Positions 1-10,640 are shown, counted from the first letter of the stretch. The stretch: 64,000 nucleotides of DNA from Bradyrhizobium sp. SK17 (GCF_002831585.1 NZ_CP025113.1:992001-1056000); one strand, 5' to 3'. Made by a program: numbers and translations. The notes: generated from the letters alone by a model not told the origin.

Positions 1-427
1 GTGCGAAGGCGATCGCCTTGCCGACGCCACCGGCACCGATCAGCGCGATCGGGCCATGCGACGTGGCGGCGAGCAGCGGTCCGATCGCTCGGGCAAAGCC
101 CGTGGCATCGGTGTTGTGCCCGACCAGACGCGCGCCATTGACGACGATGGTGTTGACCGCGCCGATCGCGCGCGCATCCGGCGTGAGGTCATCGACGAGG
201 TCGACGACCGCTTCCGTATAGGGAAAGGTGACGTTGACGCCGGCAAAGCCGAGCCGCCTGATGCCGTCCAGCATTGCGCGCAGATCGTCGCGCCCGGCGC
301 CCTTCACCTCGATGAGATGGTAGTGGCAATGGACGCCGATCGCGGCGGCGGCCCGCTCGTGCATCGCAGGCGCCGCCGAATGCGCGATCGGATAGCCAAT
401 CAGGCCGGTCAGCAAGCGGTCGCGCAT
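1..427 (-). CDS. aroE: Shikimate/quinate 5-dehydrogenase family protein, 3' end cut by window edge
   Basis: The first 142 residues of an AroE-family NAD(P)-dependent dehydrogenase, which interconverts 3-dehydroshikimate and shikimate or acts on quinate. The ATG at 425-427 opens with MRDRLLTGLIGYPIAHS. The substrate-binding NVTFPY motif (residues 65-70), GAVNT, the HNTDATGF motif with the conserved Asp, and the start of the nucleotide-binding GAGGVGKA loop are all readable. The residue after NVTFPY is normally the catalytic Lys; here it is Thr71. The gene lies 67 bp downstream of pcaG on the same strand, so a role feeding quinate or shikimate into protocatechuate degradation is more likely than aromatic amino acid biosynthesis. 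That role is inferred from context. Confidence 0.85.
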   Translation of the reverse strand, partial: MRDRLLTGLIGYPIAHSAAPAMHERAAAAIGVHCHYHLIEVKGAGRDDLRAMLDGIRRLGFAGVNVTFPYTEAVVDLVDDLTPDARAIGAVNTIVVNGARLVGHNTDATGFARAIGPLLAATSHGPIALIGAGGVGKAIAFA

Positions 428-494
428 TGTCCCTCACAGGGCCGTGCCCGGCTCATGCGGTCGAGCCGAGCATAGCTACCTTCTGAGACACAAA

Positions 495-1094
495 TCAAAC
501 GTCGAAGAACACCGTTTCGTTGTCGCCCTGGAGATGGACGTCGAACCTGTAGACGTTGCCGGCAGCGGCCTTCTTCGCGATCAAGGTGGCCCGGCGATCG
601 GCCGGCACCAGCGCCAGCACGGAATCGCCGGCGTTGGCCGCCTCGTCGTCGAAATAGATCCGCGTGTAGAGATGCAGCAGCATGCCGCGCGCGAACACCG
701 CCAGCACGATGTGCGGCGCCTGCGGCTTGCCGTCGGCATCCGGCACCACGCCCGGCTTGATGGTGTCGAAGGCATAGCCTCCGCTCTTGTCGGTGCCGAC
801 GCGGCCGAATCCCTTGAAGCTCGAATTGGGCAGCGCGCGCTTGTCCTGCGGATCGCAGAAGCGGCCCTGGCTGTCGGCCTGCCAGATCTCCAGCATGCAG
901 TCGGGGATCACGGCGCCGTCGCCGTCATAGACCTTGCCCTCGACGCGGATGCGCTCGCCGGATGTATCAGGCGTCAGCAGATTGTTGGTGAAGGCGTCGT
1001 TCCATTCGTATTCGCCGTTCGGCGTCAGGCCGTATTTGAAATAGGGGCCGACGGTCTGCGAGGGCGTGATTCCATCAGGACGCTGGTTCGACAC
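495..1094 (-). CDS. pcaG: Protocatechuate 3,4-dioxygenase alpha subunit
   Basis: A 199-residue alpha chain of the intradiol ring-cleavage enzyme that converts protocatechuate to 3-carboxy-cis,cis-muconate. It begins MSNQRPDGITPSQTVGPYF with a GTG start placed directly after the pcaH stop codon, so the two are translationally coupled. The family segments VEGKVYDGDGAVIPDCMLEIWQ and the ending HLQGDNETVFFDV are typical of the alpha chain. This chain does not carry the iron ligands but forms the heteromultimer with PcaH. Length matches the family. Confidence 0.95.
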   Translation of the reverse strand: MSNQRPDGITPSQTVGPYFKYGLTPNGEYEWNDAFTNNLLTPDTSGERIRVEGKVYDGDGAVIPDCMLEIWQADSQGRFCDPQDKRALPNSSFKGFGRVGTDKSGGYAFDTIKPGVVPDADGKPQAPHIVLAVFARGMLLHLYTRIYFDDEAANAGDSVLALVPADRRATLIAKKAAAGNVYRFDVHLQGDNETVFFDV

Positions 1095-1796
1095 TTACTT
1101 GGTCTCCATCGGCGTGGCGTTGCGCCCGCGCAGCACGATATCGAAACGGTAGCACAGCGCCCATTCCGGCTTGGTGTTGTCGAGATCGAACGACGAGATC
1201 ATCCGCGCCCGCGCTTTCTCGTCGGTCACCGAATTGAAGATCGGGTCGAACGGAAACAGGGGATCGCCGGGGAAATACATCTGCGTCACCAGACGCGAGA
1301 CGAAGGAGTGTCCGAACACCGAGAAGTGGATGTGCGCGGGTCGCCACGCATTGTGGTGATTGCCCCACGGATAGGCGCCGGGCTTGATGGTGATGAACTT
1401 GTAATAGCCCTTGTCGTCGCTCTGCGTCCGTCCGGCACCGGTGAAGTTTGGATCGAGCGGCGCCGGATGTTGATCGACGACATGGACGTAGCGGCCGCAG
1501 GCATTGGCCTGCCACAGCTCGACCAGCGTGTTCGGCACGCCGCGGCCATCCTCGTCGAGTACATGGCCGTGCACGATGATGCGCTCGCCGAGCGGCTCGC
1601 CCTTGGCCTGGATGGTGAGGTCGTTGTCGTGCTCGCGCACCGTCTCATGACCATAGACCGGTCCGGTCAGTTCCGAGAGCGTGTGCCGCATCGGGATCAA
1701 CGGCTTCGAGGGCGCGCGCTTCACGGTGGAGCGATAGTCCGGCGACAGCCGCGCCGGATGAGCCGCAAGCGATTGCAGCGGATACAACAGGGTCAT
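1095..1796 (-). CDS. pcaH: Protocatechuate 3,4-dioxygenase beta subunit
   Basis: The iron-binding beta chain, 233 residues. The likely Fe(III) ligands are visible: Tyr in GRYVH, Tyr in GAYPW, and the two His of RPAHIH. The surrounding DPNFTGAGR and NHHNAWRPAHIHFSVFG blocks are family hallmarks. The start at 1796 is chosen because GGAGGA lies 7 nt upstream; an in-frame start 13 codons earlier has no such site. It is followed without any gap by pcaG. A TATAAT hexamer lies about 48 nt upstream of the start. Confidence 0.95.
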   Translation of the reverse strand: MTLLYPLQSLAAHPARLSPDYRSTVKRAPSKPLIPMRHTLSELTGPVYGHETVREHDNDLTIQAKGEPLGERIIVHGHVLDEDGRGVPNTLVELWQANACGRYVHVVDQHPAPLDPNFTGAGRTQSDDKGYYKFITIKPGAYPWGNHHNAWRPAHIHFSVFGHSFVSRLVTQMYFPGDPLFPFDPIFNSVTDEKARARMISSFDLDNTKPEWALCYRFDIVLRGRNATPMETK

Positions 1797-1843
1797 GGCG
1801 AAGTCCTCCGCGGCCCACGCGCCCGGTGAGCTCACTTCAGATC

Positions 1844-1872
1844 ATTATAGTGCATAACCAAATTGGGGAAGG
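1844..1872 (-). promoter_or_regulatory. Candidate pcaHG promoter region with PcaQ-like half-site
   Basis: A perfect TATAAT (complement of 1844-1849) lies upstream of pcaH on the minus strand. The -35 region is poor, which suggests an activator. ATAACC at 1855-1860 matches one half of the ATAACC-N4-GGTTAA site known for the LysR-type regulator PcaQ in rhizobia, but the second half is not a clean match. No pcaQ gene is in the window. Confidence 0.35.
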
Positions 1873-1890
1873 GCTGTTTTCAGCCCTTCC
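1867..1890 (-). terminator. Hairpin downstream of pcaF
   Basis: A perfect 10-bp inverted repeat, GGAAGGGCTG at 1867-1876 and CAGCCCTTCC at 1881-1890, with a 4-nt loop. It starts 11 bp beyond the pcaF stop. No clear U-run follows, so it may act as an attenuator or transcript-end stabiliser between pcaF and pcaHG. Confidence 0.5.
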
Positions 1891-1901
1891 AAGCCATTGG
1901 A

Positions 1902-3110
<1,209 letters not shown>

Positions 3111-3322
3111 TGAATCTCTCCCTGAATGCCGCGACTTAGGCGTTGGATCGGCTGGAACTTGAAGGGAGTTTTAGGAGCGTGCCCGCGGCAGGTCAATTGA
3201 CCCGGCCGCGCGGCCCGCACGCATTACCGTGAGGACTGTCATAAAGGCACCGTGGACAGGGTGGAAAACCTCGCCTCCTCGGATATGACCGCGCGGCTAA
3301 ATTCTGTAGTTTCCGCCTCCTC

Positions 3323-6052
3323 ATGACGATCCAACAGCCCATCCCCGCTCCGCCCGAATCCGCTCCTGCCGCCGAGGCGCCGTCGCGCGTCACGCCGATG
3401 ATGGAACAGTATCTGGAGATCAAGGCCGCACATCCCGGCCTGCTGCTGTTCTACCGGATGGGCGATTTCTACGAGCTGTTCTTCGAGGACGCCGAGATTG
3501 CCTCCAAGACGCTCGGCATCGTGCTGACCAAGCGGGGCAAGCATCAGGGCATGGACATCCCGATGTGCGGCGTGCCGGTCGAGCGCTCGGAAGACTATCT
3601 GCATCGCTTGATCGGCGCCGGACATCGTGTCGCGGTGTGCGAGCAGACCGAAAATCCTGCCGAGGCCAAGGCCCGCGGCAACAAGAGCGTGGTCCGCCGC
3701 GGCGTGGTGCGGCTGGTGACGCCGGGCACGCTGACCGAAGACACGCTGCTCGACGCCCGCACGAACAACTATTTGATCGCGATCACGCGCGCCCGCGGCT
3801 CGGCCGGTGCCGACCGGCTCGGGCTCGCCTGGATCGACATCTCGACCTCCGAATTCATGGTGACGGAATGCGCGACCGCGGAGCTTGCCGCGACCTTGGC
3901 GCGCATCAATCCGAACGAGGCGATCGTCACCGACGCGCTTTACAGCGACAACGAGCTGGCGCCGACCCTGCGCGAGCTGCCATCGGTGACGCCGCTGACC
4001 CGCGACGTGTTCGACAGCGCCACCGCCGAGCGGCGACTGTGCGACTATTTCGCGGTCGCGACGATGGATGGCCTGTCGGCGATGTCGCGGCTGGAGGCCA
4101 CGGCTGCGGCGGCGGCCGTCACCTATATCGATCGAACCCAGGTCGGGAAGCGCCCGCCGCTGTCGCCGCCGGCGCGCGAGGCCGCCGGCACCACGATGGC
4201 GATCGATCCGGCGACCCGCGCCAACCTGGAACTGACGCGCACGCTCGCCGGCGAGCGCCGCGGCTCGCTGCTCGATGCGATCGACTGCACCGTGACCGCG
4301 GCCGGCTCGCGTTTGTTGGCGCAGCGGCTTGCCGCGCCGCTCACCGATGTTGCCGTGATCACGCGCCGGCTCGACGCGGTCTCGGCCTTCGTGGCGGATT
4401 CGGCGGCGCGCGAGGACGTCAGGACCGTGCTGCGCGCGGCGCCGGACATGTCGCGCGCGCTGGCGCGGCTCTCGGTCGGCCGCGGCGGCCCGCGCGATCT
4501 CGCGAGCCTGCGCGACGGCATCCTTGCCGCCGACCAGGCGCTGGAGCTGCTGGCGCAGCTTGCCGATCCGCCAGCCGAGGTTTCGACCGTGATGGCGGCG
4601 TTGCGGCGCCCTTCGCGCGACCTGGCGCAGGAATTCTCCCGCGCGCTGTCCGAGCAATTGCCGCTGATCAAGCGCGACGGCGGCTTCGTCCGCGAGGGCT
4701 ATGAGGCCGCGCTCGACGAGAGCCGCAATCTGCGCGATGCCTCGCGCCTCGTCGTCGCCGCGATGCAGGCGCGCTATGCCGAGGACACCGGCATCAAGAC
4801 GCTGAAGATCCGGCACAACAATGTGCTGGGCTATTTCGTCGAGGTCACCGCGCAACACGGCGACAAGCTGTTTGCGCCGCCGCTGAACGCGACCTTCATC
4901 CACCGCCAGACGCTGGCGGGACAGGTGCGTTTCACCACCGCCGAGCTCGGCGAGACCGAAGCCAAGATCGCCAATGCCGGCGAGCGTGCGCTCAATCTCG
5001 AGCTCGAGATCTTCGAGCGGCTGAGCGCGATGGCGCTCGCCGCCAGCGACGATCTGCGCAACGCCGCGCATGCCTTCGCAATGCTCGACGTCGCGACCTC
5101 GCTGGCGAAGCTCGCGATCGACGACAATTACGTGCGGCCGGACGTCGACGGCTCGCTCGGCTTTGCGATCGAAGGCGGACGGCATCCGGTGGTCGAGCAG
5201 GCGTTGAAGCGCGACGGCCAGCCGTTCATCGCCAATGCCTGCGATCTCTCCCCGGCACCGGCACAAAAATCCGGCCAGCTCTGGCTAATCACCGGTCCGA
5301 ACATGGCCGGTAAGTCGACCTTCCTGCGCCAGAACGCGCTGATCGCACTGCTTGCTCAGATCGGCAGCTATGTGCCGGCGTCGCGGGCGCGGCTCGGCAT
5401 CGTCGACCGGCTGTTCTCGCGCGTCGGCGCCGCGGACGATCTGGCGCGCGGCCGCTCGACCTTCATGGTCGAGATGGTCGAGACCGCCGTGATCCTCAAC
5501 CAGGCCAGCGAGCGCTCGCTCGTCATCCTCGACGAGATCGGCCGCGGCACCGCAACCTTCGACGGCCTCTCGATCGCCTGGGCCGCGATCGAGCATCTCC
5601 ACGAGAGCAACCGCTGCCGCACGCTGTTTGCCACCCACTATCATGAGCTGACCGCGCTCTCGGCCAGGCTGCCGCGGATGTTCAACGCCACGGTGCGGGT
5701 CAAGGAATGGCAGGGCGACGTCGTGTTCCTGCACGAGGTGCTGCCCGGCTCCGCCGACCGCTCCTACGGCATCCAGGTCGCGAAGCTCGCCGGCCTGCCG
5801 CCCGCGGTGATCACCCGCGCCAAATCGGTGCTGGCAAAACTCGAAGCCCAGGACCGCGGCCAGACCGCGCGCGCACTCGCCGACGATTTGCCGCTGTTCG
5901 CCGTCCCCTCCCGCGCCGCCGCCGAAGACAAGCCGCCGAGCGAGGCCGAGTTGCTGGTGGAAGCCGTGAAGGCGCTGCACCCCGACGAGATGTCGCCGCG
6001 CGAGGCGCTGGATGCGCTGTATGCGCTGAGGGCGAAGCTGCCGAAACAATAA
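3323..6052 (+). CDS. mutS: DNA mismatch repair protein MutS
   Basis: A 909-residue MutS, the expected length. The N-terminal mismatch-reading motif is GDFYELF, with the Phe that stacks on the mispair at about residue 49 and the Glu at 51. The connector, lever and clamp regions follow, then the ATPase with Walker [11 protein letters not shown] (from residue 658), Walker [16 protein letters not shown] and the FATHYHEL block. It recognises base mismatches and small loops and recruits MutL. It is transcribed alone, divergently from pcaF, with a palindromic repeat just past its stop. A very long open frame on the opposite strand is a composition artefact. Confidence 0.98.
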   Translation: MTIQQPIPAPPESAPAAEAPSRVTPMMEQYLEIKAAHPGLLLFYRMGDFYELFFEDAEIASKTLGIVLTKRGKHQGMDIPMCGVPVERSEDYLHRLIGAGHRVAVCEQTENPAEAKARGNKSVVRRGVVRLVTPGTLTEDTLLDARTNNYLIAITRARGSAGADRLGLAWIDISTSEFMVTECATAELAATLARINPNEAIVTDALYSDNELAPTLRELPSVTPLTRDVFDSATAERRLCDYFAVATMDGLSAMSRLEATAAAAAVTYIDRTQVGKRPPLSPPAREAAGTTMAIDPATRANLELTRTLAGERRGSLLDAIDCTVTAAGSRLLAQRLAAPLTDVAVITRRLDAVSAFVADSAAREDVRTVLRAAPDMSRALARLSVGRGGPRDLASLRDGILAADQALELLAQLADPPAEVSTVMAALRRPSRDLAQEFSRALSEQLPLIKRDGGFVREGYEAALDESRNLRDASRLVVAAMQARYAEDTGIKTLKIRHNNVLGYFVEVTAQHGDKLFAPPLNATFIHRQTLAGQVRFTTAELGETEAKIANAGERALNLELEIFERLSAMALAASDDLRNAAHAFAMLDVATSLAKLAIDDNYVRPDVDGSLGFAIEGGRHPVVEQALKRDGQPFIANACDLSPAPAQKSGQLWLITGPNMAGKSTFLRQNALIALLAQIGSYVPASRARLGIVDRLFSRVGAADDLARGRSTFMVEMVETAVILNQASERSLVILDEIGRGTATFDGLSIAWAAIEHLHESNRCRTLFATHYHELTALSARLPRMFNATVRVKEWQGDVVFLHEVLPGSADRSYGIQVAKLAGLPPAVITRAKSVLAKLEAQDRGQTARALADDLPLFAVPSRAAAEDKPPSEAELLVEAVKALHPDEMSPREALDALYALRAKLPKQ

Positions 6053-6059
6053 CGGTGCC

Positions 6060-6139
6060 GTAGGGTGGGTTAGCGAAGCGTAACCCACCGCTTCTTGCGC
6101 GAGACGTGGTGGGTTACGCCTTCGGCTAACCCACCCTAC
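6060..6139. repeat. Palindromic intergenic repeat, GTAGGGTGGGTTAGC type
   Basis: A perfect 15-bp inverted repeat, GTAGGGTGGGTTAGC at 6060-6074 and GCTAACCCACCCTAC at 6125-6139, with an inner CGTAACCCACC/GGTGGGTTACG pair. It fills the space between the convergent mutS and membrane-protein genes and could fold into a long hairpin in either transcript. Confidence 0.85.
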
Positions 6140-6143
6140 GATT

Positions 6144-6941
6144 CTACGCCTTCGCCTTCCTCCGGCCGAGCTGCCACAGCGCCAGATTCCACGCGATGCA
6201 GGTAGCGAGCGCGCAGCAGAGACCGATCGCTGAGCCGAATTGCAGCACCGCAACATGCAGCACGGCGATGCCGAGGCCGAAACCGAGCAGGCCCCAGGCG
6301 CTGTTGGCGAGCACGGCGGCGGTGGCGGGGCCGCCGATGCGCGGATGCAGGATCAGCATCATCGAGGAGAACACGATCGGAAACAGCGCGATCACACCGG
6401 TGACCCGCGGGCCGACCCAGGTGGACGCGGTGACCACGGTGCCGACCAGGCTCGCGACCAGCGCGGCGCGCAGCGGAATGTCGTACCAGCGCCGCGCGAT
6501 CAGCGGCATCTTGGCGACGTGGCGGTAGGGCTTGAGCAAGGGAATGCAGATTGCGAACGCAATGGCATTGAGGATCAGCCCGCCGGCCAGCGTCCACGCG
6601 AACTGGCGGATGATGGTGCCGAGTACGAGCCACAACGCGATCGCGCTTCCCGCGCTGATCCACATGCTGCGGCGCTGCGCCAGCACGGCGTAGGCGAGCC
6701 CCATGAAGATCGTCGCCGCATTGACCGGCAGGCTCGACAGCGCGCCCTCGGCGATGAAGGCGGCGTCATGGTCGAGCGCGAGGAAGGTGTAGGACGGCCC
6801 CGCCGAGATCGGCAACGTCGCGATCAGCGCGCCGATCACCGGTCCCGAACGTTCCGTGATGATGGAGGCACTGACCACGAACGCGGCCGCAACCGCCATG
6901 CGCAGCACGAGGAGCAGGATGAAGTGGAGGTCGGGGGACAT
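6144..6941 (-). CDS. Multi-pass inner membrane protein of unknown function
   Basis: A 265-residue hydrophobic protein with about eight or nine predicted membrane helices, beginning MSPDLHFILLLVLRMAVAAAF. Readable features are ITERSGPVIGALIATLPISAGPSY near the N-terminus and RIGGPATAAVLANSAWGLLGF later. I do not recognise a named family. The ATG at 6941 is preferred over a TTG 7 codons upstream, because the TTG lies inside a dispersed repeat. The stop codon sits 5 bp from the palindrome shared with mutS. Confidence 0.75.
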   Translation of the reverse strand: MSPDLHFILLLVLRMAVAAAFVVSASIITERSGPVIGALIATLPISAGPSYTFLALDHDAAFIAEGALSSLPVNAATIFMGLAYAVLAQRRSMWISAGSAIALWLVLGTIIRQFAWTLAGGLILNAIAFAICIPLLKPYRHVAKMPLIARRWYDIPLRAALVASLVGTVVTASTWVGPRVTGVIALFPIVFSSMMLILHPRIGGPATAAVLANSAWGLLGFGLGIAVLHVAVLQFGSAIGLCCALATCIAWNLALWQLGRRKAKA

Positions 6942-6948
6942 TGGATTC

Positions 6949-7079
6949 GTCGTCCCGGGCAAGCGAAGCGCGACCCGGGACCCATAACCACGACTGTTCG
7001 TTGAGAGCGAAAGCCGTTGAACAGCGGAGCTTGAAACGATGGGATACGGCGTATGGGCCCCGGCCTTCGCCGGGGCGAC
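6949..7079. repeat. Dispersed intergenic repeat, GTCGTCCCGG...CCATAACCAC family
   Basis: A 131-bp element bounded by GTCGTCCCGGGC and its approximate reverse complement CCGGGGCGAC, with an internal GGGACCCATAACCAC. Related copies are at 9335-9462, 16040-17201 (split by an insertion sequence) and 37888-38009. All are intergenic. Confidence 0.8.
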
Positions 7080-7082
7080 ACG

Positions 7083-7592
7083 CTACACCCGCTGCATCGT
7101 GACCGAAACCTTCGGGCCGTTCTTGATGGTCTGATAGACCACGCAATAGCGCTCGGTGAGCTTCAGCAAGAGATCGAGCTTGTCCTGCGGCGCGTCGGTG
7201 CCGACGTCGAAGCGCAGGCGGATCTCGCGGAAGCCGACCGGCGCCTCCTTGTCGACTCCCAGCGTGCCGCGGAAATCGAGATCGCCCTCGGCGAACACGT
7301 TGCCGACCTTCAGTGGCACCTCGACCGCGGTCGCGACCGATTTCAGCGTGACGCCGGCGCAGGCGACCAACGCCTCCAGCAGCATGTCGCCGGAGCAGAG
7401 TTCGAGCCCGGAGCCGCCGGTGGCGGGATGCAGGCCGGCGACCGCGAGCGCGCGGCCGGTCTCGACCTTGCAGGACAGGCTTTCATTGTCGATCGTGCCC
7501 TTGGCCTTCAACGTGATCACGGCGGCCTGGGGGTCGGTCTTGTAGCGCTCCTTGATCGGAGCCTGCATTGCGCGGAGTTCGGCGGAGTCCAT
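7083..7592 (-). CDS. OsmC/Ohr family protein
   Basis: A 169-residue OsmC-fold protein. The two redox cysteines of the family are present, in ELCSGDMLLEALVACAG and in LTERYCVVYQTI. Family members reduce organic hydroperoxides with dithiol cofactors in the cytoplasm. The longer N-terminus and ATGGSGLELCSGD context resemble the OsmC-like rather than the Ohr branch, so the substrate is not certain. It stands alone, 57 bp from the ABC transporter operon and on the same strand. Confidence 0.88.
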   Translation of the reverse strand: MDSAELRAMQAPIKERYKTDPQAAVITLKAKGTIDNESLSCKVETGRALAVAGLHPATGGSGLELCSGDMLLEALVACAGVTLKSVATAVEVPLKVGNVFAEGDLDFRGTLGVDKEAPVGFREIRLRFDVGTDAPQDKLDLLLKLTERYCVVYQTIKNGPKVSVTMQRV

Positions 7593-7649
7593 GGTCTTGT
7601 CTCCCGGCTGTTTTTCTTTATGCCGGTGTAAGGCCTTGGCGCGCCGATG

Positions 7650-8435
7650 TCACCACCACATCGCCTCGCCGGCGCTGGATTTGTCCGTGACGTCACGCAC
7701 CGAACGGTCCAGCGAGCGGTCGAGCGCGGTCAGCACGCGGCGCTTGAAGCTGTCGAACAGTTCCGATTTGCGGTCGCGCGGCCGCGCCAGGTTGATGGTG
7801 ATCTCTTCGAACAGCCGGCCCGGCCGCGGCCGCATCACCAGCACGCGGTCGGCCAGCACCACGGCCTCGTCGACGTCATGGGTGACCAGGATCAAGGTGG
7901 GACGGGTGTCGGCCCAGAGATCGAGCAGGTGATCCTGCAAATCGCGCCGCGTGAAGGCATCGAGCGCCGAGAACGGCTCGTCGAGCAGCAGCACTTCGGG
8001 CTGCGGCACCAGCGCGCGGGCGATCGCGACCCGCTGCGCCTGTCCGCCGGAGAGTTCGCGCGGCCAGGCTGTGGCCTTGTCGGAAAGACCGACGCGGGCC
8101 AGCGCCGCGGCAATCCGTTGGCGCCTGATGTCGGCCGGCAGATCGGCAAGGCCGAAGCCGATATTATCGGCGACGCTGAGCCAGGGCAGCAGCCGCGGCT
8201 CCTGGAAGATGATGCCAATCTTGGCGTGCGGCGAGGTGATGACCGCATTGTCGAGCGAGACCGAGCCCGTGGTCGCGCGATCGAGGCCGGCGATGGCGCG
8301 CAGCAAGGTCGACTTGCCGCAACCGGAACCGCCGATGATGGCGATGATCTCGCCGGGCGCAATCTCGGCCGAGAAGCGTTCGAGCGCGTGGACACCGTTC
8401 GGATAGGTCTTGCCGACTTCTCTCAACGCCAGCAT
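7650..8435 (-). CDS. ssuB: ABC transporter ATPase, sulfonate/nitrate/taurine type
   Basis: A 261-residue ATP-binding subunit. Walker A is GGSGCGKSTLL, the signature is LSGGQAQRVAIARAL, Walker B is LLLDEPFSALD and the switch His is in LVTHDVDEAV. It energises import through the adjacent permease, and its ATG overlaps the permease stop by 4 bp (ATGA), showing an operon. The SsuB/TauB/NrtD family is clear. Sulfonate is the best substrate guess because of the binding protein upstream, but the substrate has not been proved from sequence. Confidence 0.9.
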   Translation of the reverse strand: MLALREVGKTYPNGVHALERFSAEIAPGEIIAIIGGSGCGKSTLLRAIAGLDRATTGSVSLDNAVITSPHAKIGIIFQEPRLLPWLSVADNIGFGLADLPADIRRQRIAAALARVGLSDKATAWPRELSGGQAQRVAIARALVPQPEVLLLDEPFSALDAFTRRDLQDHLLDLWADTRPTLILVTHDVDEAVVLADRVLVMRPRPGRLFEEITINLARPRDRKSELFDSFKRRVLTALDRSLDRSVRDVTDKSSAGEAMWW

Positions 8436-9277
8436 CAGGCCCCTCCCCGCGCGCCGAACGCATCCTGCCAGCGCAGCAGCGGCGCGGCGGCGACCTCGAT
8501 CAGCCAGTCGGTGAGCTTGCCGAGGATCGCGAAGATTACGATCGCGGCGAGGATCTGCGCCGGCTTGCCGAGCTGCTGGCCATCGAGCAGCAGATAGCCG
8601 AGGCCTTCGGAGGCGCCGATCAGTTCGGCCGCGACCACGAACATCCAGCCCAGGCCGAGCCCGACCCGCAGCGCCACCGCATAGGCCGGCAGCACGGCCG
8701 GCAACAGGATGCGGCGGATCATGGCAGGCCCGGACAGCCGGAACACGCGGCCGACCTCGACGATCTTGCGATCGACCGAGAGGATCGCGCCCATCACGCC
8801 GAGATAGATCGGAAAGAACACCCCGACCGCGATCAGCGCGACCTTCGAGGTCTCGAAGATGCCGAGCCAGAGCACGAACAACGGCACCCAGGCGAGCGAC
8901 GGGATCGCGCGCAGCGCCTGCACGGTCGGGTCAAGCAGCCGCTTGGCGAAATCCCAATAGCCGGAGACCGCCCCCATGATGGTGCCGGCGACCACGCCGA
9001 GCGCAAAGCCCGCGCCGACCCGCCACAAGGTCGCGAGGATATGGCGCGACAGTTCGCCGCTCCTGGCGAGATCGACGATGGTCTGGAACACCTTCGACGG
9101 CGGCGGCACCAGCCGGCCGTTGGAATAGCCGAGATCGACGATCAATTCCCAGCCGAGCGCGAGCACGACCGGCACCAAAAGACCGAGCACCGGGCGCGCA
9201 AGACGCGTCCATCTGGCCGACGCCGGACGCGGCGCGGCCGTCTGTTCCAGCGCGGGCAGGTCAACGGTCATGGCCAT
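8435..9277 (-). CDS. ssuC: ABC transporter permease, sulfonate/nitrate/taurine type
   Basis: A 280-residue inner membrane permease of the BPD-transporter superfamily with about six helices. The EAA-type loop that contacts the ATPase is seen around AVGVFFPIYLGVMGAI and GRVFRLSGPAMIRRILLPAVLPAY. The start ATG at 9277 has a second ATG two codons later. It is separated from the binding-protein gene upstream by a 128-bp dispersed repeat, so the operon's leader transcript contains a strong secondary structure. Confidence 0.9.
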   Translation of the reverse strand: MAMTVDLPALEQTAAPRPASARWTRLARPVLGLLVPVVLALGWELIVDLGYSNGRLVPPPSKVFQTIVDLARSGELSRHILATLWRVGAGFALGVVAGTIMGAVSGYWDFAKRLLDPTVQALRAIPSLAWVPLFVLWLGIFETSKVALIAVGVFFPIYLGVMGAILSVDRKIVEVGRVFRLSGPAMIRRILLPAVLPAYAVALRVGLGLGWMFVVAAELIGASEGLGYLLLDGQQLGKPAQILAAIVIFAILGKLTDWLIEVAAAPLLRWQDAFGARGGA

Positions 9278-9334
9278 AGCAAGAACTATTCTTCCGGCGG
9301 GATTGCAAGGTGGCGACGCCCGGCTCTATCCCCC

Positions 9335-9462
9335 GTCGTCCTGGCGAAGGCCGGGACCCATAACCACAGGACGTGGGGACGGAGCGAGCTCGGGCCACAG
9401 CCTTGTTCAACAGAGCCTTGTGGTTATGGGTCCCGGATCGCGCTTCGCTTGTCCGGGACGAC
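9335..9462. repeat. Dispersed intergenic repeat, GTCGTCC...GGACGAC family
   Basis: Bounded by GTCGTCCTGGCGAAGGCCGG and CCGGGACGAC, with GGGACCCATAACCAC and its inverse GTGGTTATGGGTCCC forming an internal palindrome. It lies inside the sulfonate-type transporter operon, between the binding protein and the permease. Confidence 0.8.
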
Positions 9463-9467
9463 AGCGG

Positions 9468-10442
9468 TCAGTTGGTCGGCAGCGGGACCTGATCGTCGAT
9501 CAACGAATCGACCGCTGCCTTCACGTCGGTCTTGGCGTCGATCACGCCCGCCTGCTGCAAGGCGAGGCCGGCGGCCAAAATCGACTCGCGTTGGGCGCTA
9601 CCGATGCGGCTGTGGGTCAGCTCGGTGCGTTCCTTGAGCTGCTTGTCGACCACGGCGTCCGGCAGCTTGGTCACCGCGATGAAGGTCTTCTTCAGCTCGT
9701 CATAGTTTGCCAGCGAGTATTTCCGCGCCTCCTCATAGGTGGCGAGCACCCGGCGGACGATGTCCGGGTGGTCCTTCAGGAACTGCTCGCGGACATTGAG
9801 GATGCCCCAGGTGTTGGCGTCGGGGTTGCGATAGAACAGCTTGGCGCCCTCCTCGACCTCGGCTTGCGCCATCATCGGATCGAGGCCGGCCCAGGCGTCG
9901 ACATCGCCGCGGATCAGCGCGGTCTTGCCGTCGGCATGCTGCAACAGCACCGGCGTGATGTCCTTTTCGCTCAGACCGGCACCGAGCAGCGCGCGGACCA
10001 GGAAGATGTGCGGGTCGGTGCCGCGGGTCACCGCGACGCGCTTGCCCTTGAGGTCGGCGACGGACGCGATCCTGGAGTCCTTGGTGGTGACCAGCGCGGT
10101 CCATTCGGGACGCGAATAGACATAGATCGATTTGATCGGGTTACCGTTGATCCTGGCGACCAAAGCGGCCGAGCCCGCGGTCGAGCCGAGATCGATCGAA
10201 CCGGCGTTGAGGAATTCGAGCGCCTTGTTGGAGCCGGCCGACTGCACCCAGACGATGCTGATGCCGTCCTTGGCGAACTCCTTCTCCAGGAGGCCCTTCT
10301 GCTTCAGCACCATCGACACCGGATTGTAGGTTGCCCAGTCGATCCGGATCTCCTTCAGCGCATCGGCGGCGAACGCCGCGCCGGGCAACAATGTCGAGAC
10401 CGCGAGCAGCGCAGCGAAGGCGCGCCGGGAAAATTTGTGCAT
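9468..10442 (-). CDS. ssuA: Periplasmic aliphatic-sulfonate-type substrate-binding protein
   Basis: A 324-residue protein with a Sec signal peptide (RRAFAALLAVSTLLPGAAFA, cleavage after AFA). The mature start KEIRIDWATYNPVSMVLKQK, the DLGSTAGSAALVARINGNPIKSIYVY block and the DLKGKRVAVTRGT segment are characteristic of SsuA/NrtA-type binding proteins. It captures substrate in the periplasm for the permease and ATPase encoded downstream. It is divergent from glnD, with about 200 bp between them. No ssuD or ssuE is adjacent; a possible monooxygenase partner lies at 47.8-48.9 kb. Confidence 0.88.
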   Translation of the reverse strand: MHKFSRRAFAALLAVSTLLPGAAFAADALKEIRIDWATYNPVSMVLKQKGLLEKEFAKDGISIVWVQSAGSNKALEFLNAGSIDLGSTAGSAALVARINGNPIKSIYVYSRPEWTALVTTKDSRIASVADLKGKRVAVTRGTDPHIFLVRALLGAGLSEKDITPVLLQHADGKTALIRGDVDAWAGLDPMMAQAEVEEGAKLFYRNPDANTWGILNVREQFLKDHPDIVRRVLATYEEARKYSLANYDELKKTFIAVTKLPDAVVDKQLKERTELTHSRIGSAQRESILAAGLALQQAGVIDAKTDVKAAVDSLIDDQVPLPTN

Positions 10443-10640
10443 TCGTCGATCTCCTCGATCAGATTAAGAAACAGTCTTTTCATTCAATGAGTTAGACTTG
10501 CGGTCAACGAGAAAATCTCTACCTTTTGTCGAGCGGTGCGAGAACCATCTTGCTCGAAGCGCAGGCGAAACAGCATGGAGCTGCTGTCGTTATACTTTGG
10601 TCAGTGACAGCAACAGCTCCGTCCGATATCGGATGAACGT

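Noticed and set aside
3239..5266. A 675-codon open frame antisense to mutS
   Set aside because: Arg/Gly/His-rich composition and exact overlap with a well-conserved mutS make it a shadow of high-GC codon usage.
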